Below are positions 1-7,114 of a stretch of 15,591 nt of DNA, in pieces. The notes beneath the pieces were generated by a model, which saw only the letters and a program-made list of their open reading frames with translations, had not been told where the DNA came from and did not search any database. Every line of letters begins with the position of its first letter. Positions within the stretch are counted from its first letter, which is position 1. This DNA comes from JBHHYR01 sp046757585 (GTDB lineage: Bacteria; Desulfobacterota; Binatia; HRBIN30), in contig JBHHYR010000080.1 of assembly GCA_046757585.1 (NCBI GenBank), forward strand, positions 1 through 15,591, in the 5' to 3' direction. A program made the translations under genes and the position numbers.

Positions 1-83
1 TGCGGCTCGGTCATCTGATCGTCCTGCGTCCCTTGTCCCAGCATCTGGTCTTCCACTCCCAGCGTCACGGCGGCATCTGTCAT
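1..83 (-). CDS. Possible start of an unidentified gene, cut by the window edge
   Basis: On the minus strand an ATG at position 83 opens a frame that stays open to the window edge, giving about 27 residues that begin MTDAAVTLGVEDQ and are rich in Asp, Glu and Gln. It lies 150 bases downstream of the ispH stop on the same strand. No Shine-Dalgarno sequence is evident, and the fragment is too short to assign to a family. A later in-frame ATG near the edge is an alternative start. The bases between 84 and 233 show no other convincing gene. It could equally be non-coding sequence. Confidence 0.25.
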   Translation of the reverse strand, partial: MTDAAVTLGVEDQMLGQGTQDDQMTEP

Positions 84-85
84 AC

Positions 86-101
86 GGCGCCACGTGGCAC
101 C
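86..101. repeat. Near-perfect palindrome around CACGTG
   Basis: GGCGCCACGTGGCACC is a 16-base inverted repeat with a perfect 10-base core (GCCACGTGGC) and one mismatched pair outside it. It lies directly in front of the possible minus-strand gene start at 83, so it could be an operator. In GC-rich DNA a site of this length can arise by chance. Confidence 0.25.
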
Positions 102-233
102 GTTCAAGGCCGCTGCAGAAGAAAATCGGCGCTGAAGCTCGGTCGTATCCGCAGGCGACGCTCGAACTCTGGCGCCCGTTGCGCCGCCACGCTGGACACC
201 TGCGTGGCGGAACCGCACCACTGGCCGTTGCGT

Positions 234-1220
234 TCACGACATCATCATGCCGCGCTTAGGCAGCGGGGAGTCCGGTTGCTCATCGCGGAGCGAGCGCGGC
301 AGAGGAAAGGTCACATGTTCTTCCGCGGTCTGCAGGTCCCGAACCTCCCCGAAGCCAAGCGTCTGGAGCCGGGCGGTCGTGGCCTGCACGAGCGCTTCCG
401 GTGTCGAGGCGCCCGCGGTCAGGCCGATGGTCCGCACCTGTGCTACCCATGCGGGCTCAATATCGTGCTCATCCTCGATGAGACGGGCCATCGTTCCCTC
501 ATGCTCGGCGACTTCAACCAGGCGATTCGCGTTACTGGAGGCAGGCGAACCAATGACGAGCACGCATTCGCATTGCCGCGCCAGCTGCTTCACGGCCGCT
601 TGTCGGTTCTGTGTGGCGTAGCAGATGTCGTCCTTCGGCGGTGTACGGACACCCGGGAACCGCCGCCGGATGGCGGACACGATGGCGCGTGTATCGTCGA
701 CCGAGAGGGTGGTCTGGGTCACGATCGCGACCCTTGCGGGATCGCGGATGTCGAGGCGGGCCACATCCCCGACCGTCTCAACCAGGTGCATTCGATCCGG
801 CGCATGCCCAAGGGTCCCTTCAACTTCGACGTGGCCGCGGTGGCCGACCAGCAAGATCTCGTACCCTTCGCGCGCGTACCTCAGCGCCTGCAGGTGCACC
901 TTGGTCACGAGGGGACAGGTGGCATCGATCACCCGCAGCCGGCGCCGGCGCGCTTCCGCGCGCACCGCCGGCGCCACGCCGTGGGCACTGAAAATCAGCA
1001 AGCCACCCTCGGGAACCCGGGCAAGGTCATCGACGAAGCGGGCCCCCTGCGCGCGGAGTCGGTCGACGACATGGCGATTATGGACGATCTCATGGCGCAC
1101 GTAGACTGGTGCACCGTAGCGTTCCAACACGAGGCCCACGATATCGATCGCATAGGAGACCCCGGCGCAGAACCCGCGCGGGCTTGCGACAAAAATCGTG
1201 CGTGGCCGCGTGGCGCTCAC
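234..1220 (-). CDS. ispH: 4-hydroxy-3-methylbut-2-enyl diphosphate reductase (IspH/LytB)
   Basis: This is the last enzyme of the MEP isoprenoid pathway. It reduces HMBPP to IPP and DMAPP in the cytoplasm using a 4Fe-4S cluster. The three cluster cysteines are visible: C18 in PRGFCAGV, C102 in DATCPLVTKVH and C200 in DDICYATQNRQ. The catalytic Glu motif HVEVEGT (130-136), the TQTTLSVDDT block (168-177) and the SSNANRL block near 230 are also present. The protein has 328 residues, against about 316 in E. coli, and no domain is missing. The GTG start at 1220 puts the first cysteine motif at the normal distance from the N-terminus and has GAGG shortly upstream. It overlaps by four bases (GTGA) the stop of a small ORF, which suggests coupled translation. 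An in-frame ATG at 1337 would add 39 residues and is less likely. Confidence 0.97.
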   Translation of the reverse strand: MSATRPRTIFVASPRGFCAGVSYAIDIVGLVLERYGAPVYVRHEIVHNRHVVDRLRAQGARFVDDLARVPEGGLLIFSAHGVAPAVRAEARRRRLRVIDATCPLVTKVHLQALRYAREGYEILLVGHRGHVEVEGTLGHAPDRMHLVETVGDVARLDIRDPARVAIVTQTTLSVDDTRAIVSAIRRRFPGVRTPPKDDICYATQNRQAAVKQLARQCECVLVIGSPASSNANRLVEVAEHEGTMARLIEDEHDIEPAWVAQVRTIGLTAGASTPEALVQATTARLQTLGFGEVRDLQTAEEHVTFPLPRSLRDEQPDSPLPKRGMMMS

Positions 1221-1300
1221 GCGGCCACCTCGAACCGACCCCAGCGCTGCCGCATGCCTAGACACTGGCACGCGCAGTGCCGGCGAGCAAGCGGGTGCAT
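1217..1300 (-). CDS. Small Cys-rich upstream ORF coupled to ispH (27 aa)
   Basis: On the minus strand a very strong ribosome-binding sequence, GAGGAGGAG (1305-1313), sits four bases before an ATG at 1300. The 27-codon frame carries a HCACQC cluster (residues 8-13), further Arg residues and a C-terminal FEVAA. Its TGA overlaps the GTG start of ispH by four bases, the classic arrangement for translational coupling. It resembles no family I know. It may be a leader peptide that governs ispH translation, perhaps sensing cysteine or Fe-S supply because three of five consecutive codons are Cys. The main alternative is that the purine-rich stretch belongs to an N-terminally extended IspH starting at 1337, in which it encodes Glu-Glu-Glu. 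Confidence 0.5.
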   Translation of the reverse strand: MHPLARRHCACQCLGMRQRWGRFEVAA

Positions 1301-1359
1301 GACACTCCTCCTCGGGATTCCACCGCAAGACGCCCATCCCCCCCTGCAAGCGGGAGCAC

Positions 1360-2064
1360 TCACATCGCGACCGCGTGACGTCTCGCCGACGGCACCCTTG
1401 CGCGCCCCCGTTTCCGCAGCCGCCAGCGCGCTTCCAACTCGGACTTCTTGAAGAGCGCAGACACAGGCACATCCGGCCCCGCAGCGGCACGGACCGCCTC
1501 CATACCGCCGCTCTCCTCCCGGTCGACCAACGCAATCACCGCCACAACACGAATGCGCGCATCGCGGCACCGGCGGATTGCCTCAATGGTCGAGCCGCCG
1601 GTGGTAACGACGTCGTCGACCACAACGACCCTCGAGCCCGGGCATCCCTCAATATACTTCATCAGGCCGTGCCGCTTGGGCGCCTTGCGCACGGTGAAGT
1701 AGTGCAGCTTGCGGTGCGTTGTCTGGGACACGTAAAAGGAGATCGCGGCTGCGATCGCGTCGGCACCGAGGGTGAGACCGCCGACGGCCTCCGCCTCCGG
1801 CGGGATGAAGGGGCTGCACGCTTGCGCGACCAGCGGAGCCGCTTCGGCCCGCATGGTGGTGGCCTTACAATCGATATAGACGTTGCTGCGCCGCCCGGAC
1901 GAGAGCGCAAACTTGTCGCTGGACGCATGCCGGTACGAATGAGCAAGCAGCCACTCGAGCAGTTGTTCCCTGGCCGCCGTGCCCTTCCTCCTGCGTCCAA
2001 CCCGGCGGCTCGGTCGCTTCGGTGAGTCACAGCCGCTGGCGTTTCGCGTACGCCGCCTGGCCAT
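1360..2064 (-). CDS. pyrE: Orotate phosphoribosyltransferase
   Basis: It transfers the phosphoribosyl group of PRPP to orotate, forming OMP in de novo pyrimidine synthesis. With the ATG at 2064 it has 234 residues. The family core begins near residue 32 (REQLLEWLLAHSYRHA) and continues with FALSSGRRSNVYIDCK (52-67), the GGLTLGADAIAAAI block (95-108) and the PRPP fingerprint RVVVVDDVVTTGGST (145-159). The catalytic-loop segment RKAPKRHG is at 126-133. The first 30 residues are Arg-rich and not part of the usual fold, so the start is uncertain. An in-frame GTG at 2181 overlaps the aroF stop by four bases, and a perfect AGGAGG (1987-1992) lies six bases before an in-frame ACG at 1980, which would give a family-typical 206 residues. 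It lies about 110 bases after aroF, so co-transcription is plausible. Confidence 0.92.
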   Translation of the reverse strand: MARRRTRNASGCDSPKRPSRRVGRRRKGTAAREQLLEWLLAHSYRHASSDKFALSSGRRSNVYIDCKATTMRAEAAPLVAQACSPFIPPEAEAVGGLTLGADAIAAAISFYVSQTTHRKLHYFTVRKAPKRHGLMKYIEGCPGSRVVVVDDVVTTGGSTIEAIRRCRDARIRVVAVIALVDREESGGMEAVRAAAGPDVPVSALFKKSELEARWRLRKRGRARVPSARRHAVAM

Positions 2065-2177
2065 CGCCGTCAGCGGGCAATTCCCCAGCTGCGCGCCGCG
2101 CGGGTAACCGGCGCCCGCGATCCGCCGCCTATCGAGTGTCCGTACCGCACTGGCGTTCTTGCACAGGCCGTCTTCAT

Positions 2178-3329
2178 TCACCGGCGGCCAGCGCTGCGTG
2201 CCCGACGGGGCATCCCTGGGCGCAAGTCCGCACGCAGCTTGCAACGCTGTAGATACGCCTGGCGCACGAGCTGCGCGTCGCGCAGGAAGTATTCGAGTTC
2301 GTCGAGCCGCAGGGCCTGCGGCCCGTCGCAGAGTGCTACCTGCGGCTTGGGATGGAGATCGACCAGAACCATGTTTGCGCCAGCAATGATGCCCTGTGCG
2401 GTGACGTGCTGGATGTCGAGGATGCCATCGGGCGCCGCATCCTTCTTCCCCACGGAGTGCGAGGGATCGATGCATACCGGCAGGCGCGTGAGGCGACGCA
2501 CAACCGGCACGTGGCCGAAATCGACGAGATTCCGATGCGGATCGCCAAGGTTGCTCTTCATCCCGCGCAGGCAAAACACGATCCGGTTGTTACCGCTGTT
2601 GGCAACGTACTCGCAGGCGTTGAGGGATTCATCGAGCGTGATGCCCATACCGCGCTTGAACAGCACCGGAAACTCTTGTTGCTGCCCCACCGCCTTGAGC
2701 AACTCGAAGTTCTGCGCGTTGCGGGTGCCGGTCTGCAGCATCACTCCCGTTGGCTGTCCCGCAGCAACCAGCGCCGCGTGGATCTCTTCGATCTGCGACT
2801 CGTGAGTGACTTCCATGGCGATGACCTTGATGCCGTACCGCCCGGCCAGCTCGAACACATACGGCAAACAGGCTCTTCCGTGCCCTTGAAAGTCATACGG
2901 ACTGGTGCGCGGCTTGTAAGCCCCGGCCCGTGTCGTCACGATGCCCATATCCTTCAGGGCGCGGAATAGCGCCTCGGTGTTGGCTCGCGTATCGACGGCG
3001 CACAATCCCGGAAAGATCAGAAAGTCGTCCTGGCCGAAGTGCACCCCGTTGTACTCGAAGCCGATAGCAGTGGCCTGGCCAGCGTGCCTGCCGATCGACC
3101 GGTAGCGCTCGCGGATGCGAATGACCTTCTCGACCCACGGGAACTCCTCGAATGGTCCCTGCGGAATGGTTGCGGTCGAACCCAGGAGGTAGACCTCGGT
3201 CAGCACCCTGGTTGTGCCCTGAATCTTGCGGGCGACGGCTCGAACGTCGGGATAGCCTTCCGCCAGCCGCCGGACCTGGGCGACTTCCCGCGACTCCGGA
3301 AGGATGTCAGCCTTCATGACGATAATCAT
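2178..3329 (-). CDS. aroF: Type I-beta DAHP synthase (AroF/AroA family), divergent active site
   Basis: The family condenses phosphoenolpyruvate with erythrose-4-phosphate to DAHP, the first step of the shikimate pathway. Residues 1-75 look like the N-terminal ferredoxin-like domain of the Thermotoga-type enzyme, and the TIM barrel follows. Visible motifs are AGAYKPRTSPYDFQG (135-149), RNAQNF (203-208), LFKRG (223-227), IDPSHS (287-292) and LHPKPQVALCDG (325-336). Probable metal ligands are C110, H291 and D335. Oddities: the usual GPC motif reads GLC (108-110), the Glu ligand of the usual VEVHP motif is Asp (D324), and the usual CERG motif reads CLRG (253-256). At 383 residues it is longer than the roughly 340 of T. 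maritima, with a basic C-terminal tail. The start MIIVMK matches the family; M5 at 3317 is the alternative. DAHP synthase is the best call, but another substrate is possible. Confidence 0.85.
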   Translation of the reverse strand: MIIVMKADILPESREVAQVRRLAEGYPDVRAVARKIQGTTRVLTEVYLLGSTATIPQGPFEEFPWVEKVIRIRERYRSIGRHAGQATAIGFEYNGVHFGQDDFLIFPGLCAVDTRANTEALFRALKDMGIVTTRAGAYKPRTSPYDFQGHGRACLPYVFELAGRYGIKVIAMEVTHESQIEEIHAALVAAGQPTGVMLQTGTRNAQNFELLKAVGQQQEFPVLFKRGMGITLDESLNACEYVANSGNNRIVFCLRGMKSNLGDPHRNLVDFGHVPVVRRLTRLPVCIDPSHSVGKKDAAPDGILDIQHVTAQGIIAGANMVLVDLHPKPQVALCDGPQALRLDELEYFLRDAQLVRQAYLQRCKLRADLRPGMPRRARSAGRR

Positions 3330-3338
3330 CGAGCCCGC

Positions 3339-3368
3339 ACTCTAGCAGCAAATCACGCTGCGTGTCAG
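3339..3368 (-). promoter_or_regulatory. Candidate sigma70-type promoter for aroF
   Basis: On the minus strand CTGACA (3363-3368, 5 of 6 consensus bases) and TAGAGT (3339-3344, 4 of 6) are separated by 18 bases. The -10 box ends only nine bases before the aroF ATG at 3329, and no Shine-Dalgarno sequence lies between. A transcript from here would be almost leaderless. This rests on pattern matching only. Confidence 0.35.
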
Positions 3369-3511
3369 GGTCCGCACTCACCGGAAGCCGCGCCCCCCGG
3401 CGCAACAGGAATCCCGACCTGGGAAACCATCCACGTCGCGCCCGCGCGCGGCCTAGCCGCAGCTGCAAAGGCCGCGGCTCACGCCGCCCCGCGGTCTTCC
3501 ACGCCCACGCC

Positions 3512-4306
3512 TCAGTGGCCAACGGACTGCCAGAACGGGTTGTCCGCCACGGTCAGGAACTTCGCGGGGTTGAAGAGCGCGTCAGGCACTTGTGCATCGT
3601 AATGCAGTTCGCTGACGAGCAGCTCGCTGTACCGGCCCTCGCGCTTGTCCTCGATGCGCACCCGCAGCGGAGTGGGGGTGCCGTCGACGGTGTCGACGTC
3701 AGCGAAGAGTTCCGTCTTCACCAGCGTATCCGCCGCGTCGTAGTACTCACGCTTCAACGGCAGGTAGGAATCGGTCGCGATCCAGGTCAGACGGTATGCG
3801 TACGGGCGTGGCAAGCGCGGTACCTCTCGCACCTTGAAGGTGCGTTTCTCCGCTAGCTGCTCGGCCCCCAATAAGTTCAACGTGGTCGTACCGAGCTTGA
3901 TCGCGGTGAGATCGCGGAATGTGAATTCCGTGTACAGAAACGGCATGGCACCAAGGTCGGCGTTCTTAAGCAACCGGTGCACCGGTGCCAGGTACACCCA
4001 TTCGACATCGGGTTGGCCCGGCCGCTCCCAGGTCAGCACAGCAAACCCTTTCACGCTCGCTGGCGTCAGGAAGACGGTCAAGATCCGTTTGCCGTCCTTC
4101 AACGTTTTGCGAACCTGGCGCGCGGTCAACTGTGCGGCTTCGGCGTGCACTGGACTGGGGACCAGCACGATCTTGCGGATGCTCGACCGATCGGGTTCCA
4201 GGGCTGCCTTCATCTGCGCGAGAGTCTTCTCGACGTACGACGGAACGGCCGCAGCGGCATGGGCGCTCATCGCAGCCAACAGGATACCAGTGAGAAATCC
4301 CCGCAT
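3512..4306 (-). CDS. Secreted LolA-like outer-membrane lipoprotein-sorting protein
   Basis: The protein has 264 residues and a typical signal peptide, MRGFLTGILLAAMSAHAAAA, with probable cleavage after residue 20, so it is periplasmic or envelope-associated. The body resembles the 'outer membrane lipoprotein-sorting protein' family related to LolA. It has ILTVFLTPASVKGFAVLTWE (75-94), EWVYLAPVHRLLK (102-114), FTFRDL (128-133), then a tract where an RLTWIATDSYLPLKREYYD strand leads into repeated beta-strand segments, and a C-terminal DALFNPAKF. The family's usual GSDF motif reads YTEF here. The precise cargo is unknown for most members. It is divergent from rmlB and upstream of aroF on the same strand, separated by 182 bases. 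The ATG at 4306 was chosen because the signal peptide starts there; TAGGG lies about nine bases upstream. The family call is likely, the function uncertain. Confidence 0.8.
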   Translation of the reverse strand: MRGFLTGILLAAMSAHAAAAVPSYVEKTLAQMKAALEPDRSSIRKIVLVPSPVHAEAAQLTARQVRKTLKDGKRILTVFLTPASVKGFAVLTWERPGQPDVEWVYLAPVHRLLKNADLGAMPFLYTEFTFRDLTAIKLGTTTLNLLGAEQLAEKRTFKVREVPRLPRPYAYRLTWIATDSYLPLKREYYDAADTLVKTELFADVDTVDGTPTPLRVRIEDKREGRYSELLVSELHYDAQVPDALFNPAKFLTVADNPFWQSVGH

Positions 4307-4313
4307 CAGCGGT

Positions 4314-4342
4314 ACCCTAGCCCAGGCCATCAATGACCTCAA
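4314..4342 (-). promoter_or_regulatory. Candidate promoter for the LolA-like gene
   Basis: On the minus strand TTGAGG (4337-4342, 4 of 6 consensus bases) and TAGGGT (4314-4319, 3 of 6) are 17 bases apart. The -10-like box ends seven bases before the ATG at 4306. The TAGGG could instead act as a Shine-Dalgarno sequence, so the call is weak on its own. Confidence 0.25.
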
Positions 4343-4429
4343 CTCGGCCCGCCTGTCTGCCGGCTGGCAGCCCGCCCCCCACCCTGTCCTGCGCGTCACG
4401 GCGCAGATCAGCGTGCGCCGCAGGGGGGC

Positions 4430-4451
4430 CCCGGGCGACCACGCGCCCGGG
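4430..4451. repeat. 8-bp perfect inverted repeat before rmlB
   Basis: CCCGGGCG (4430-4437) and CGCCCGGG (4444-4451) flank a six-base loop. The site lies in the 202-base gap between the divergent LolA-like gene and rmlB, 57 bases before the rmlB start. It has no T-tract, so it is not an intrinsic terminator. It could be an operator or a leader hairpin of the rhamnose operon. Confidence 0.35.
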
Positions 4452-4508
4452 CTCGCCGAAACGGGCACAAGCGTGCTAGAGAATCATGCCCGGAGGCGTA
4501 AGCGCCGC

Positions 4509-5597
4509 ATGGACACCATGATTGTCACCGGTGGGGCTGGATTCATCGGGTCGAACTTCGTGCGTCTAGCCCTGGCACGCACCGCCATGCGCATCGTGGT
4601 GATCGACAATCTCACGTACGCCGGGAACCGCCGCACCCTGGAAGACGTGGCCCGCGATGCACGCTTCGTGTTCGTGCAGGCCGATATAGCCGACCGCCCT
4701 GCTGCGCAGGCGACCTACCGCCAGCAACGTCCCACATGGGTCGTCAACTTTGCGGCGGAATCGCACGTCGACCGTTCGATCGACGATCCGAGCCGCTTCC
4801 TGCACACCAATGTCGTCGGCACGTGCGTACTGCTCGAGGCCGCCCGCACGTACGTCGCCGAGCTGGACGAGGCGGCCCGCAGGCGCTTTCGGTTTCTGCA
4901 TGTGTCATCCGATGAGGTCTACGGCAGCGTGGACACCGGCCTGTTCTCCGAAACCACGCCGTACGCCCCCAACTCGCCGTACGCAGCCTCCAAGGCCGCA
5001 GCGGACCATTTCGTGCGTGCCTATCGGGCCACCTACGGACTGCCGAGCTTGATCACCAACTGCTCGAACAACTACGGACCGTACCAGTTTCCCGAGAAGC
5101 TCATTCCCCTGACGATCCTGAACGCCATCGAAGGCAAGTCTCTCCCGATTTACGGCGATGGCGGCAACATTCGAGACTGGCTATTCGTCGAAGATCACTG
5201 CGAGGGCATCTTGCGTGTCCTGCAACACGGCCGGCCGGGAGAAAAGTACAACATCGGCGGTCGAAGCGAGCGCACGAACGTGGAGATCGTCGACCGGATC
5301 TGTGCACTCCTGAGCGAACTGTGGCCTGCGGCGGACAACCCGGCGCTCGCCGCTCGAGGCATCCAGGGCTACGAAGCGCTCAAGACCTTCGTGCCGGATC
5401 GGCCCGGTCATGATCGGCGCTACGCAATAGACGCCGCCAAGATCCGGCGAGAACTCGGCTGGGCGCCGCAGCATGACTTCGACACCGGCCTGCGACGAAC
5501 GGTCCAGTGGTATCTCGACCATCGAGCCTGGTGCGACGCAGTGCAAGCGGGGCGTTACGGCCGCGAGCGTCTGGGCCTGCGAGGCAAGGACGGGTGA
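4509..5597 (+). CDS. rmlB: dTDP-glucose 4,6-dehydratase
   Basis: It converts dTDP-glucose to dTDP-4-keto-6-deoxyglucose, the second step of dTDP-L-rhamnose synthesis, in the cytoplasm. It is an extended short-chain dehydrogenase with the NAD-binding motif TGGAGFIGS (7-15), NFAAESHVDRSI (80-91) and the SSDEVYG motif (133-139) that carries the catalytic Asp135-Glu136 pair. The YAASK motif holds Y158 and K162, and NCSNNYGPYQFPEKLIP (184-200) is also present. The length of 362 residues is normal for the family. The ATG at 4509 follows GGAGG at 4492-4496, a rather long 12-base spacing; ATG 4518 (MIVTGG) is also possible. It is the first gene of an rmlBACD operon. Confidence 0.97.
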   Translation: MDTMIVTGGAGFIGSNFVRLALARTAMRIVVIDNLTYAGNRRTLEDVARDARFVFVQADIADRPAAQATYRQQRPTWVVNFAAESHVDRSIDDPSRFLHTNVVGTCVLLEAARTYVAELDEAARRRFRFLHVSSDEVYGSVDTGLFSETTPYAPNSPYAASKAAADHFVRAYRATYGLPSLITNCSNNYGPYQFPEKLIPLTILNAIEGKSLPIYGDGGNIRDWLFVEDHCEGILRVLQHGRPGEKYNIGGRSERTNVEIVDRICALLSELWPAADNPALAARGIQGYEALKTFVPDRPGHDRRYAIDAAKIRRELGWAPQHDFDTGLRRTVQWYLDHRAWCDAVQAGRYGRERLGLRGKDG

Positions 5598-5676
5598 TCG
5601 TGAACGCGGCACTGTACGGGTATCCCCGGCCGCTACGTCGCGCCATGGCAGGCGGCCATACAAGGCGAGCGCGGCG

Positions 5677-6549
5677 ATGAAGGGCATCATCCTCGCAGGC
5701 GGTTCAGGGACACGGCTGTACCCGTTGACGCGCGCGGTGAGCAAACAGCTCATTCCGATCTACGACAAGCCGATGATCTACTATCCGCTCTCTACGCTGA
5801 TGCTCGCCGGGATCCGGCACGTGCTCGTCATCACGACCCCCCATGAGCAAGACAGCTTCAAACGCCTCCTGCAGCACGGCGAGGCGGTAGGCCTCGACAT
5901 TCAATACGCCGTCCAGCCCGAACCCGAGGGAATCGCGCAGTCGTTTCTGATCGGTCGAGAGTTCATTGGCCCGGACTGTGTTGCCCTGGCCCTCGGTGAC
6001 AACATCTTTTACGGCCATCGGTTTCAGGATTACCTGCAGCGCGCCGCGCGTCGCACCAGCGGCGCGACCATATTCGGCTACTGGGTACGCGATCCCGAGC
6101 GCTACGGCGTGGTCGAATTCGATGCACAGGGGCAGGCGGTCAGTTTGGAAGAAAAGCCGGCCCGGCCGCGGTCGGCTTACGCGGTGACCGGCCTCTATTT
6201 CTACGACAACCGGGTCGTTGACATCGCCGCCCACCTGACACCGTCGGCGCGTGGTGAGCTGGAGATTACTGACGTGAACCTCGCCTACTTGCGCGCCGGT
6301 ACCCTCTCCGTCGAAAAGCTTGGCCGCGGGATCGCGTGGCTCGACACCGGCACGCATGAATCCCTGCTGCAAGCTGCAACGTTCATCCAGGCGATCGAAG
6401 AACGCCAGGGGCTCAAGGTGGCATGCATCGAAGAAATCGCCTTGCGCATGGGATACATCACAAAAGCCGACGTGCGCCGCCTCGCGCAGAGTATGCGCCA
6501 CAGCAGGTACGGCCACTACCTGACGCGTATCGTCAACCAGGAACCGTGA
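5677..6549 (+). CDS. rmlA: Glucose-1-phosphate thymidylyltransferase
   Basis: It joins glucose-1-phosphate and dTTP to give dTDP-glucose and pyrophosphate, the first and usually feedback-inhibited step toward dTDP-L-rhamnose. The nucleotidyltransferase signature GGSGTRLYPLT (8-18) is followed by SKQLIPIYDKPMIYYPLS (22-39). The metal-binding LGDN places its Asp at D108. EEKP (158-161) and WLDTGTH (221-227, with D223 as the second metal Asp) are present. At 290 residues it matches the short RmlA class exactly. It starts 79 bases after rmlB, with the purine-rich AAGGCGAG upstream of the ATG, and ends four bases before rmlC. Confidence 0.97.
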   Translation: MKGIILAGGSGTRLYPLTRAVSKQLIPIYDKPMIYYPLSTLMLAGIRHVLVITTPHEQDSFKRLLQHGEAVGLDIQYAVQPEPEGIAQSFLIGREFIGPDCVALALGDNIFYGHRFQDYLQRAARRTSGATIFGYWVRDPERYGVVEFDAQGQAVSLEEKPARPRSAYAVTGLYFYDNRVVDIAAHLTPSARGELEITDVNLAYLRAGTLSVEKLGRGIAWLDTGTHESLLQAATFIQAIEERQGLKVACIEEIALRMGYITKADVRRLAQSMRHSRYGHYLTRIVNQEP

Positions 6550-6553
6550 ACCC

Positions 6554-7114
6554 ATGAGATTCCTTCCGACCGAACTGCCGGGAGTCATGATCATTGAGCC
6601 GGATGTCCACCGTGACAGCCGCGGTTTCTTCCTGGAGACCTATCACGCGCGCAAGTACCGTGAAGGGGGCATTGAGGAAACCTTTGTCCAGGACAACCAG
6701 TCGCGTTCGGTGCGGGGCACCGTGCGTGGGTTGCACGCGCAGAGCCGCCATCCGCAAGCAAAGCTGGTGCGCGTGCTGTACGGAGCGATCTTCGATGTCA
6801 TCGTGGACATTCGGCGCGGCTCGCCAACGTTTCGCCGCTGGATCGGCGTGACCCTCTCGGCCGCGAATTTCCGCCAGTGCTTCGTCCCCAGGGGCTTCGC
6901 CCACGGCCTCTGTGTCACCAGCGACGTCGCGGAGATCGCGTACAAGTGCACGGACTTCTACGACCCGAGCGACGAACTGCGTCTCCTGTGGAATGACCCC
7001 GAAATCGGCATCCAGTGGCCCGTCGACGAGCCGATTCTCTCCGCCGCCGACCGCGCCGCTTCGTCCTTGGCAGCCGTCGGCGATGCGCTGCCGGTGTTCG
7101 AGGAGCATCGATGA
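6554..7114 (+). CDS. rmlC: dTDP-4-dehydrorhamnose 3,5-epimerase
   Basis: It epimerises C3 and C5 of dTDP-4-keto-6-deoxyglucose, the third rhamnose step. It is a cupin-fold protein of 186 residues, the normal family length. DSRGFFLETY (21-30), QDNQSRS (46-52), RGLHAQ (58-63, with catalytic H61), VPRGFAHGLCV (111-121), EIAYKCTDFYDP (127-138, with Y130 as probable catalytic Tyr) and LLWNDPEIGIQWP (144-156) are visible. D166 in ILSAADR probably pairs with H61. The residue after the catalytic His is Ala instead of the more common Tyr (RGLHYQ). It starts four bases after rmlA and its stop overlaps the rmlD start (ATGA), so the genes are translated together. Confidence 0.96.
   Translation: MRFLPTELPGVMIIEPDVHRDSRGFFLETYHARKYREGGIEETFVQDNQSRSVRGTVRGLHAQSRHPQAKLVRVLYGAIFDVIVDIRRGSPTFRRWIGVTLSAANFRQCFVPRGFAHGLCVTSDVAEIAYKCTDFYDPSDELRLLWNDPEIGIQWPVDEPILSAADRAASSLAAVGDALPVFEEHR

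Noticed and set aside
33..1451. Long plus-strand open frame (472 codons) over ispH
   Set aside because: It lies antisense to a clearly conserved IspH with all cluster cysteines. Its translation is low-complexity Arg/His/Gly sequence typical of the opposite strand of a GC-rich gene.
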